Part shown: one piece after another, positions 18,839 to 28,300 of the stretch | Position numbering within the stretch: the stretch's first letter is position 1 | Layout of the letters: the number at the start of each line of letters is the position of its first letter | Origin: Nonomuraea rhodomycinica | GTDB taxonomy: Bacteria > Actinomycetota > Actinomycetes > Streptosporangiales > Streptosporangiaceae | Direction of reading: 5' to 3' | Assembly (NCBI RefSeq): GCF_013363995.1 | Contig: NZ_JABWGO010000002.1 | Span: forward strand, 310,001 to 374,000 | DNA: 64,000 nt | Notes under the pieces: generated by a model | What the model saw: only the letters and a program-made list of their open reading frames with translations | Database searches by the model: none | Told to the model about the DNA's origin: nothing | Made by a program: the position numbers and the translations under genes

Positions 18839-18867
18839 TTTCGTCACGACATTTCGCTGTGACGAAA
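18839..18867. promoter_or_regulatory. TTTCGTCAC inverted repeat, candidate operator of the ABC operon
   Basis: TTTCGTCAC and GTGACGAAA are perfect 9-bp arms around 11 bases, with a 20-base centre-to-centre distance of about two helical turns. The left arm abuts a minus-strand -10-like TATAGT, so a bound repressor would block the ABC promoter. The TetR-family gene at 19211 is the natural candidate regulator. Confidence 0.6.
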
Positions 18868-19068
18868 AGCGAGCTGGGACGATGTATGTAGGCAGCGCTG
18901 TGTGAGCCGAAACACTCCAAGCAGCGGCGCCACTGAGAACCGGCGGCCCGCGAAGCGGCGACCGAGAGACGTGGTGCGACAGCAGCGGTTCCCGGAAGGA
19001 ACGACGGCATGCGACAGCAGAGGTGCGCGACAGCACAGGTGCGCGGTGGAAGCGGCGCGCGGCGGTGG

Positions 19069-19172
19069 GAAGTGGCTGCGCTGCGGAGCGGCTGCGGTTT
19101 GGAGTGGTTGGGGTGTGAAGTGGCTGCGCTGCGGAGCGGCTGCGGTGTGAAGTGGCTGCGGTGCGGAGTGGC
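19069..19172. repeat. 48-bp spaced tandem repeat upstream of the TetR gene
   Basis: A 30-bp block beginning GAAGTGGCTGCGCTGCGG is present identically at 19069-19098 and 19117-19146 (48-bp period), with a third diverged copy from 19149. It lies just upstream of the TetR start, where the promoter or leader would be expected. Confidence 0.85.
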
Positions 19173-19210
19173 CTTGCGATGGGAGCGGCGTGCGGTGAGT
19201 AAGGATGATC

Positions 19211-20077
19211 ATGTCGACGACGTGTGAGATGTGCGGAAGGGCGCTGCGCCCCGCGGAGCGGGGACGCCCGCGGCGCTACTGCTCGCGCGCCTGCCGGACG
19301 CGGGCCTACCGGGCCCGGATGGCCGAACGCCCGGCGACGGTCGAGGCCAGACGGCAGCCACCCGCCCATGCCGACGCGGTCCTGGACCGGGACGTCATCG
19401 TCCGGGCCGCTCTGGCCTGCGCCCACCGCGAGGGCGTGGCCGCCGTCTCGATGCGGCGCGTCGCCGCCGACCTAGGGGTGGGGGTGATGTCGCTCTACCG
19501 GTACGTGGCCGGCCGGGAGGAGCTCAACGATCTCATGGTGGACACGGTCTTCGCCGACCACCCCCTTCCCGAGCCGGGGCCCGACGGATGGCGCGACAAG
19601 CTGGAGCTGTCCGCGCGCCAGGAGTGGGCGTTGCACCGCAGGCATCCCTGGCTGTCGCAGCTCGTCGTCGCCACCACCCGGCCGCCCAACGCCCCGCATC
19701 TCATGGCGTACACGGACTGGCGCATGCGGGCCCTGGCCGGTCACGACCTGGACTTCGCCACCCTGACCAAGATCGCCATCATGATCGGCACCTACCTGCA
19801 GAGCGCCGCCGCGCCCCTCGCGTACGAGACACAGGCGGCCCGCAGGACCCGCCACACCCGGGAACAGTGGACGGAGGCCCGGCGCGAGAGCTTCGACCGC
19901 TCCATACGGGAAGCGCGGCTGCCCATGGTGTCCGAGTTCGGGTCGGAGGCGTTCGAGGCGGCCGAGCCGGACAACATCTTCGAGTTCGGACTGCACCGCA
20001 TGCTCGACGGCATCGCCGTCCTCCTCGACCGCACCAGCTCGGCACCCGCGAAGGCGCGAGAGCGGGATGGGACCTGA
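19211..20077 (+). CDS. TetR/AcrR-family regulator with N-terminal zinc-finger-like motif
   Basis: A 288-residue regulator. Residues 3-33 contain C-x2-C (CEMC) and, after RPRRY, C-x3-C (CSRAC), a treble-clef or FCS-like zinc motif. The TetR HTH follows at about residues 58-105 (AALACAHREGVAAVSMRRVA, then LGVGVMSLYRYV). The rest is a TetR C-terminal ligand/dimer domain (residues about 110-275). Start: AAGG lies six bases before the ATG at 19211, while the in-frame ATG at 19205 has no spacing from it. It is divergent from the ABC operon and probably represses it through the inverted repeat at 18839-18867. Fusion of a zinc motif to TetR_C-type regulators is known in actinobacteria but uncommon. 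Confidence 0.88.
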   Translation: MSTTCEMCGRALRPAERGRPRRYCSRACRTRAYRARMAERPATVEARRQPPAHADAVLDRDVIVRAALACAHREGVAAVSMRRVAADLGVGVMSLYRYVAGREELNDLMVDTVFADHPLPEPGPDGWRDKLELSARQEWALHRRHPWLSQLVVATTRPPNAPHLMAYTDWRMRALAGHDLDFATLTKIAIMIGTYLQSAAAPLAYETQAARRTRHTREQWTEARRESFDRSIREARLPMVSEFGSEAFEAAEPDNIFEFGLHRMLDGIAVLLDRTSSAPAKARERDGT

Positions 20078-20726
20078 CACCCATAGCAGCCGGCCCGAGG
20101 CCGCCTCCGTGGCCTTGGACCCGGACCGCTGGTGTCACGCCGCACCTGGCGCATACTCGCAGCCCGTTCACGCATTCCACGCCTGTGTCAGTGATCCAGC
20201 ACCGCGACCACGGGTGTCACGCCGGCACCGGCACCTTGCACCCGCACGGGCGGATGCCCACACCGCTCCCGCACCCACGCCTGTGTCAGTGATCCAGCAC
20301 CGCGACCACCGGTGTCTCGCCGACACCGACACCGGCATCGGCCGGCGGATGCCCACACCGCGGATGCCCACATCGCGCTCACGCATCCCACACCTGTGTC
20401 AGCGGCTCAGCGCCGCGATCGCTTACGCAACCCCGATGTCAGCGACCCCGCAACGCGAACGCTCGCCCGGCCCCCGCGAACTCACTGCCCCTGCCCCCTC
20501 CGTACGCCCACTGACCTCCCTACACAGCCCATGAGCGCCGAACCATCGCCACTACCGTCAGTTGTCACCGCTGAAGCCGTGAAGCCGTGAGGCCGTGAGG
20601 CCGTGACGCGGTCGGCCGGACCGTCGCGCACCCTCCCTGAACCAGCCGAAAGTACGGTGTCCCCCACCGCGAACCCTGCTTTCGACCCGTGCCGCTCCCA
20701 CTCCCGGGCCCGCAGGATGTGTCCTC
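20078..20726. repeat. 649-bp gene-free gap with 34-bp direct repeats and 8-bp tandem repeats
   Basis: A 34-bp sequence containing CTGTGTCAGTGATCCAGC is present identically at 20178-20211 and 20276-20309, with a diverged third copy near 20390-20420. GGATGCCCACACCG recurs between them. From about 20572 to 20611 an 8-bp unit (TGARGCCG) is repeated five times. The open frames here are Pro/Arg-rich, lack ribosome sites and change with each repeat, so I call no gene. A terminator for the TetR gene and the promoter of the DUF418 gene must lie here. Confidence 0.7.
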
Positions 20727-21842
20727 ATGTCACAGGAAGAGTTCCCCCGGCCGCAGCAAGCACCACATCGGCCCAGCTACACCGAACCCGACGGCCGCCC
20801 GGCCTCTCCCGCACCACCACTGCCAAGCCAGCACGAGGCACGCGCCGCCGCACCCCCACCGTCCCGTCCTCGCATCGCCGCACTCGACGTCATCCGCGGG
20901 TTCGCCTTGTGCGGAATCCTGCTGGCCAACGTCAAGCCCATCGCCCACATGGTCGACGCCGTACCGGTCACGCAGGCTGTGGTGACGAAGGGGCAGGGCG
21001 GTGAGGAATGGCCGGGCCTTTTCGTCGACCAGCGCTTCTTCCCGATCTTCTCTCTGCTGTTCGGCGTCGGCTTCTCGCTGCTGCTGGACTCCGCGAGCCG
21101 AAGTGTCGCGCGCCCGCGGGTACTCCTGCTGCGCCGCCTCCTGGCGTTGCTCGCCATCGGCCTGGTCCACATGTTCCTGCTGTGGCGGGGCGACATCCTC
21201 ACCATCTATGCCGTCGTCGGCCTGGTGGTGCTCCTGCCCTCCACTTGGCTGCCGCGCTGGGCCGTCGCGGGGCTCGCCGCCATCCTCATCGTGTTGCCGC
21301 CGATCCTCGGCAGCAACGGCGTGCCACTGGTGCCCGGACTGTTCCTGCTGGGCTCGGCGCTGACCCGGTACGGCGTGATCGCCGGGATCGAGCGTGCCAC
21401 ATGGGGGCCGGTCGCGCTCTTCCTGGTCTTCGTGGCCGGAGCGGTGGCCGCCGCCTGGCTGCAGATCGAGGCATCGGCCGATGACACGCACTTCAACCCG
21501 TGGTTCGGCGTCGCCGGGCTGCTGACCGCGGGCACGTACGTGTGCGGGGTGCTGCTCCTCCTCAAGACCCCGCTCCGGTCGTTGCTCCAGAGGATCTTCG
21601 CGCCGCTGGGCCGGATGGCGCTGACGAATTACCTGACCGCCACGCTCCTCGTCCTGCTGACCGCCAGTCTCATCGGCGGCTCACCCGACAGCTGGACCTC
21701 GGCGACGGTTGTGCCGATCGCCGGCGGCATCCTCGCTGTCCAGTGGCTGTGGTCCACGCTCTGGCTGAGGAGCTACCGCCAAGGCCCCCTGGAATGGCTG
21801 TGGCGCTGGGCCACCTGGGCCCGCCGCCCACCCCTGCGGTAA
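20727..21842 (+). CDS. DUF418-family (YeiB-like) polytopic membrane protein
   Basis: A 371-residue membrane protein. Residues 1-48 are hydrophilic and proline-rich. [21 protein letters not shown] follows (about residues 49-69, shown by its ends), the hallmark of the DUF418/YeiB family, related to acyltransferase-3 and HGSNAT membrane folds. About eight to ten hydrophobic segments continue to residue 355, including the conserved [12 protein letters not shown] and GRMALTNYL motifs. The length is family-typical. The function is unproven; family members are suspected to transfer acyl groups or transport small molecules. It stands alone, with repeat-bearing gaps on both sides. Confidence 0.9.
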   Translation: MSQEEFPRPQQAPHRPSYTEPDGRPASPAPPLPSQHEARAAAPPPSRPRIAALDVIRGFALCGILLANVKPIAHMVDAVPVTQAVVTKGQGGEEWPGLFVDQRFFPIFSLLFGVGFSLLLDSASRSVARPRVLLLRRLLALLAIGLVHMFLLWRGDILTIYAVVGLVVLLPSTWLPRWAVAGLAAILIVLPPILGSNGVPLVPGLFLLGSALTRYGVIAGIERATWGPVALFLVFVAGAVAAAWLQIEASADDTHFNPWFGVAGLLTAGTYVCGVLLLLKTPLRSLLQRIFAPLGRMALTNYLTATLLVLLTASLIGGSPDSWTSATVVPIAGGILAVQWLWSTLWLRSYRQGPLEWLWRWATWARRPPLR

Positions 21843-22311
21843 CCGCGACGACCCACCCCAATGCCGTCCCGCAGCAGGACGCCCGCTGACTCTGTGTCGG
21901 GCGGGGACCTACTCCGCGTTGGGTCAAGGACGTACTCGGCGTCGGGCCGGGGACGTACGGTGTGTCGGGCCGGGAGACCTACCTGCGTCGGACCGGCAAC
22001 CTGCCCCCGTGTCGGCATGGGAACATGGCGAGGGCACGTCCCGCCCCGTCCAACAGCCCACCCTTCACCTTGCGGATCTGCAGGGGGGCGGCGGTGCGGA
22101 TGTCCCACGGCCCGTCTATGAGTTCCACAGCTGATCCTCAGAGCGGCGATCTTAAGAGCGGTGCACTCCAGAGCGGTGAACCTCCATGCCAGTGGAATCT
22201 CCAGAGCGGCGACCTCCGGGGCGGGGAGAGAGCGCGATGAGGATGGCCAGGCGCGAAGATCCTGACACCGGCCGCATCACGCGCGGGGATGAGGGTTGCC
22301 GTGGTGATGCC
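21843..22311. repeat. 469-bp gene-free gap with two degenerate tandem repeats
   Basis: From about 21897 to 22000 a ~23-bp GTCGGGCCGGGGACGTAC-like unit recurs four or five times. From about 22139 to 22220 a 15-17-bp unit around CAGAGCGGCGA recurs five times. The gap separates a rightward and a leftward gene and should contain two 3' ends. No convincing reading frame is present. Confidence 0.65.
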
Positions 22312-25300
22312 CTACACATGGCCCTCCGGGAGGGCTGCCTGGATGGGAGTCATGGTGCCCATCGTGATGAGAAGCCCTCGCCCTGGCGGACCCCCTACGG
22401 CACCACGCGGCAGCCGTACCGACAGCAGATCCCCATCCGCCGGGCTCTGCACCGACAACAACACTCCCGTCCGTGACTTACGGGTCTCCGCCACGAAACC
22501 CCGGTAGGCCTGCGTCAGATCGCCGGTGGACCCCGCGATGATCAGCCCGTGGTCTCCGTCGCGCCCGGACCGCAGCACCTCCTCCAGCGCCATGCCGAGA
22601 GGGCTGTCCGGGCTGATCAGTTCCGCGTCGTCCACGAGCACCACGTACTCCTCGTACGCGGCCAGCAGTTCCTGGAGATCGGTGGCGTTGCCGTCCAGGA
22701 CCGCCACGGCACCCCGCAGGTCGCGCAACGGGCTGCGTCTCGGCGCGATCGCCACCACCGGCGTGCCGTGCGCGATGAGCGAGTGAGCGGCGGTCAGCAG
22801 CACCGAGGACCGGCCGGAGCGGGGCGGTCCGGCGATCACCGCGCCGGGCCCCTGGGCATACAGGTCGATGCCGAGCGGCGCCAGCGCGTCCCCGCCCGCT
22901 CCCACCAGCGCCCACAGCGGCGAGGGACGGCTGAATCCGGGGGCCAGGGCCTCGGCCTCGCCGACGGTGATCCGCATGGGCAGCGCGTCCACCCGGAGCG
23001 GAGGCTCGCCCTCCCACAGCCACGCCCCTCGACCGGCGCCGCCCGGCCTCGCGATCACCGCATCCCGGCCCCTCCCGTCGCCTAACGCCGACCGGGCGAG
23101 GTCCTGCAAGGCTCCCACCTGGGCCGGACCGGAAGGATCGGCCGTCAGAAGGGCGATCTGGTTCTCGACGACGCCGTGCTCGCCGATCGACAGCGCCCGT
23201 CCGGGCGGCATGGACGAGGGCAAGCCCTTGAGCGGCAGTCCCGCGAGACCGTAGTCGGCCGGATCGGCCAGCCGCAGGATCAGCCGGTCGTCGAACACCG
23301 TAGAGACCTGTCCCATGAGGCACGACCTGTCGCCCGTCACCACCGCCCGCAGCCCCACCGCCGGCCCTTCCCGCAGCAGCTGCAGCACCGCGTCGATCAG
23401 CCGCCCGTAGTCGTAGCTCTCGAACGCGGCGACGTACCCCTCCCAGCGATCCAGCATGAACACCAGCCACGGAAGCCGGTGGCCCGCCGCGCGGTACTCC
23501 GCCAAGGACGCGTGTCCGGCCTCCGCGAGCAACTGCTGACGACGGCCGACCTCGGCGCGCAGCCGGCCGAGGAGGCGTTCGACGCGGTCGAGCTGGTCGC
23601 GCGTCACGACGGCACCGCAGTGCGGCATCGCCACGAGCGGCAGCAGCGCCCCGGAACCGCAGTCGATGGCGTGCACGTGCACGTCCGCCGGGGACGCCTG
23701 TGCCGCGATCGCTCCCGCGACCGTCCGGAGCGCCGTGGACCGTCCGGTACGCGGAGATCCGGCGATGAGCAGGTGACCACCGTGACGCAGATCGAGCGCG
23801 AGGGGCCGCCGATCCTGGGCCCATGGCCGGTCGATGACGCCGAACGGGATCGGCTCCACCTCCACGAACTCGGACGAACCCCATCCGGAACGCGTCCCCA
23901 TCTGCCCGATCCGAGGGTCCGGCTCGGTGTACTCATCCAGGTGTTCGGCCGGATCGTGGTGTGGCCTCAGGTGGCCGCTCCGAGGATCGGGTCTGGTGTG
24001 CGCGTCAGGGTGTTCGGCTGGATGCCGGTATGTACCCGAGTGGCCGAGCTGAGGGTCCGGTCTGGTGTGCGCGTCAAGGTGTTCCGCCGGATGCCGGGGC
24101 ACCCCCGAGCGGCCGATCTGGGGGATCGGTCCGGTGTGTGCCCCCGGGCGTCGGGGCTGACCCTGGTGCGTGGTCGAATCGCCGGTCGGCATGCCCATAC
24201 CCGCGTACGCCTGGGGGCGCCCGGTCATGGCAGGGACCTGGTCGAGAACCAGATGCGTCGGCAACGGCTCCAGCCATGGACTGGGCTGCCGCCGTACTCC
24301 CGTCAGCCGGGTCGCCTCCACGATCGCGTCCGCCAGGATGGACAGGTCGGTGACGGTCGACTCCTCCGGAGGCTCGGGCGGCGCGGGCAGGGGGCGGCCC
24401 AGAGACCGCCAGTCCACATCCACGACGCGTACGCTCCCCGGACCCCCGTCGCCCATCTCGGACCGACCACCACTGTCACCGCCCGGCCTCCCGAGGCCGG
24501 CGGGGGCGCCGAGAACATTCGAAGCCTCATGAAGCCCGGCCTGGCCGGAGCCACGTCCGGTGACTCGAGGCTCGCCGACGCGTACGTCATCTGCGCCCGG
24601 TGCGTTGAGGTGCCCTCGCGCGCCATCCTCACCTGGTGCACTGCCGCGCACTGACAAGCCATCCGTACGGGGTAGTGAGGTGACACCGGGGAACCGGTCG
24701 CCTGGGGGGTGGACGCCTTGTCCGGGGAGAGCGTCGTTGGCCGGGCGGGTGTAGGGGGCGTGGTGACGGCCGTCTGAGGTTCGCCTGCTCTGGGGCGTGT
24801 TGGCGGCGTCGCCGGGCTGAGTGCGAGGGGCGTAAGGATGGCCGTCGCGGCGCGGACGCGAGTGGCGGGGGGCGGGCTGTCCGCTTGCGTCGCCGCTGGA
24901 GTCGATGCCTTCCGGGCTCGTGCCGCCACCACGACCTGTGCGGCCGGTGTCGTCGGCGCTGTTGCCTCTCCTGCTCGTGCCGTCATTCGAGGGACGGGGT
25001 GACGCCGCGTGGGAGTCGTCACTCCCGGCGTGTGGCGCCGCGAAGAGGCCAGCTCCATCAGGGGATGACGCCGCGAAGAGGTCACCATCTCCGGGGGATG
25101 GCGCTGAGAGAGGGCTGTCACCACCGGGAGGCGGAGCCGGGGGGAAACCGCCCTCCCCACGCTGTGAAGTCGGGCGGGAGCCGTCGTTGTCCGGAGGTGA
25201 CGCCGGGAAGAGACCGCCGCCTTCAGGAGATGAGGCCGAGAGGAAACCGTCGCCTTCGGGGAGTGGCGCCGGGAGGAAGCCCTTGCCGCCACGAGGTGAC

Positions 25301-28300
25301 GGCGGGAAGCGAGCGTCGCTCTCGGGGAGCGACGGCGAGAAGCGAGCGGCATCTTCGGGGAGGGGTGCCGAGAAGGCAGGGCCGTGTTCGGGGAGTGGCG
25401 CGGAGAGGGCGGGGTCGTGTTCGGGGAGGGGTGCCGGGGAGGGAGCGTCGTGTTCGGGGAGTGGCGCCGTCAGGAAACCGTCGTCTTCGGGGAGTGGCGC
25501 CGAGAGGAGAGGACGAGGGGCGTGAGCGCGGGGGAGGGGGCTGCGGCCGCCCACCCTGGCCGTTTGGACGGCCGTCGCCGCGCCCGTCCCCGACTTCACG
25601 TAGCAGCGTCCGGGTGTCGTCTTCGAGATGTGCGCGGCGTCCGGCATGTCGATGACGTCGGACGACTCCATGGGCTCCGTGACCCGCAGGGCGATGCGGA
25701 GCGAGGTGTTGGCCTGGATCTCGGCCGTGACGACGCCGGCGGGCCGCTGGGTCGCGAGGATCAGGTGGATGCCCAGTGAGCGGCCTTTGCGGGCGACGTC
25801 CACCAGGCCGGCGACGAAGTCGGGAAGCTCCGACACCAGCGCCGCGAACTCGTCGATGATCAGCACCAGCCGCGGCAGCGGATCGCCGATGTAGTCGTCG
25901 ATGTCCTTGGCCCCGGCCGCCCGGAACAGGCGCTCGCGGCGCCGCAGCTCCGCGGCGAGCGAGTCGAGGGCCCGCTGGGTCAGATGGCCGTCGAGGTCAC
26001 TGACCATGCCCACGGTGTGCGGCAGCCGGACGCACTCCTTGAACGCGGCCCCGCCCTTGTAGTCGATGAGCACGAACGTCAGCTGGTCGGGACGGTTGAC
26101 CACGGCCAGCGAGCAGATCAGCGTCTGGAGCAGCTCCGACTTTCCCGCGCCTGTCGTGCCGGCGATGAGCCCGTGCGGGCCGTCGAGGGCGAGGTCGACC
26201 GCGAACGGGCCCTCGGGGCCGATGCCGATCGTCGCTCTGGTGGTGCCGCGTCCGCGCCAGCGGGCGGCGACGGCCTGCCCGGTGGGCGTGGCGAGGCCGA
26301 GCAGGTCGAGCAGGCGCGCCGCGGCGGGCAGGTTGCCCGAGGGGTCGTCGCGGCTCACGTCACGGATGGGGGCCAGGGCGCGGGCCAGCCGGTCGCACCA
26401 GGTGGGCGACACGAGGTCGGCCAGGACCGGCCCGATGACGTCGAGGCCGCCGCCGCGCAGCCGTACGAAACCGTCGGTGCCGCACGCGGCCGCCGTCGCG
26501 CACTCCTCGGGCAGCAGCCGCTGGTCCTCGTCGATGGCGAGGGTGTAGACGCCGGCCCGCGGGCCCTGGCGCAGTACCTGCGGCATGCCGGGCAGGCCGC
26601 GCAGGGCCTGGGCGCCGTCGAGGAGGACCAGCACGTCGTACGGACGGTCGTCGTAGGTGGAGAAGACGGGCCTTTCGGGCCCGCCGAGATCGTCCCAGCC
26701 GGTGGGGATCTTGCCCAGCTCGGGGATGGCGGTGTTCTGCCGCTCGTCGATGAGCGCGGCCAGTTCGGTGACGCGCCGGGCGGCGGACTCCGGGTCGGTG
26801 CCGACCAGGGCCACGCAGTCCTCTCCGGCGCGGGGCGCGCAGTGAGGGAGCCAGCGCACCCAGCCCCAGCGCCGCTCGCCGTCGCCGCGCGCCGACAGCA
26901 CCACGATGGCCAGGTCGCGCGGACTGTGCAGGGTGGCGGCCTGGCCCACCAGCCAGGCGGCCAGGCCCGTCGCCGCGTCGCGCGGCCCGGTGATGCCGGC
27001 GACGCCCAGCCGGCGCATGGCCAGCGCCACGGGAACAGCCCGGCAGATCGGCGGGTCGATCGGCCCGCCCTGCTCCTCGGTCAGGTCGAGGTCGGCGGGC
27101 AGGTCGGCCAGCCCGATCCGGAGGCGGAGCGCGTCGGGGTCGTGGATGCGGCGCTCCCACAGCCGCCGGCGCGGGCCCGTCGCCGTGAGCAGCACCTCGG
27201 CGGGGTCGGGGGCGTCGGACCGGCGCGTCACCTCGTCGCGCGCCCTGGCCTGCTCCACCGCCCGCTCGTACGCCCTGAGCCGCTCGTGGAACTCCTTGAG
27301 GGCCTTGCGATGCTGCTTGCGGCCGTGCCGCCGGTCGCTCCACCACTGGCCGATCATGATGACGGGCGTCATCAGGGCCATGAGCAGGAAGTACCACTGG
27401 TGCATGACGTACGCCAGCGTGCAGCCGAGGACGGCCGGCAGGAACGCGGCGAGCAGTTGCAGCCGCATGCCCTCGGAGCGGCGCGGCTCGGCGGGCCGCT
27501 CGAACGCGCGCTCCCCGGCGGAGCGGCGCAACCGCGGCGGCCGGTTGTAGGCGACCCCGCCCTCGGGCCTGGGGGCCAGATGCGCGTCCTGAGGTTCGAT
27601 CCCGGTCAGCGCGAACACGGAGGATCCGCAGGTCAGCACCGCGTGCTCCGGCCAGTCGGCCGGTCCGTCGAGCGGGCGGCCGTCGAGCTCGGGCGGCTGC
27701 CACGACTCCGACGCGGCCTCGGCGGCCTGCCGCTCCGCGACCCGCGCCGTCATCTCGGCCACCTCGTCGGCCCACCGGCCCTTGAGCTTGAGCCTGGGGG
27801 CGTCGGGGACTGCCCGGCGGACCGGCTCAGCGGTGATCGCGCCGGGGGTCACGCGCAGGACGACGGCCTCAGGAGCGAGCGCGGGGTCGGCCACGGTGAG
27901 CGCGCACGTGGGGTCGGAGCCGATGACATGGACGCCGAGCCCCAGCCGGTGGACCGCGCCGGCGGCGGGACCGCCCACCACGCGCACCTCGGCCACGCCG
28001 CCCGGCTCCTCGATGATCGTCGCGCGTGCCAGGTGGGGGTCGAGCGTCACCTTGTCGCCGTCGCGCAGCACGGCCATGGCGGGGGCACGGGGATCGAGGG
28101 GCCGCCCGTTGCGCCACAGCGTGCAGCCTGCCGCGACGCTTCGCCCTCCGGGCTCCGCCCGTCGCCTGCCGCGCCCGGCCCGCCATGCGCCTGTGTCGGC
28201 CCTCCACGCGCCCGTGTCGGCTCGCGACGCGCCTGTGTCGGCCCTCCACGCGCCTGTGTCGGCTTCCCACGTGCCCGTGTCAGCTCCCCACGTGCCCGTG

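Larger units (their letters stand above)
18784..19210. promoter_or_regulatory. intergenic region between ABC operon and TetR gene
   Basis: The 427-bp divergent gap holds three things. Next to the ABC gene is an AT-rich segment with TATAGT on the minus strand (18833-18838) as a possible -10. The inverted repeat at 18839-18867 lies just upstream of it. Near the TetR gene is a GC-rich tandem repeat (19069-19172). No protein gene is supported between them. Confidence 0.5.

Noticed and set aside
20067..20590. Small Pro/Arg-rich open frames between the TetR and DUF418 genes
   Set aside because: They have no ribosome sites, their composition follows the DNA repeats, and neighbouring frames are equally open.
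25003..25510. CRISPR-like array of ~33-bp repeats
   Set aside because: Units are contiguous without spacers, vary in sequence and are translated in frame within a motor ATPase gene.
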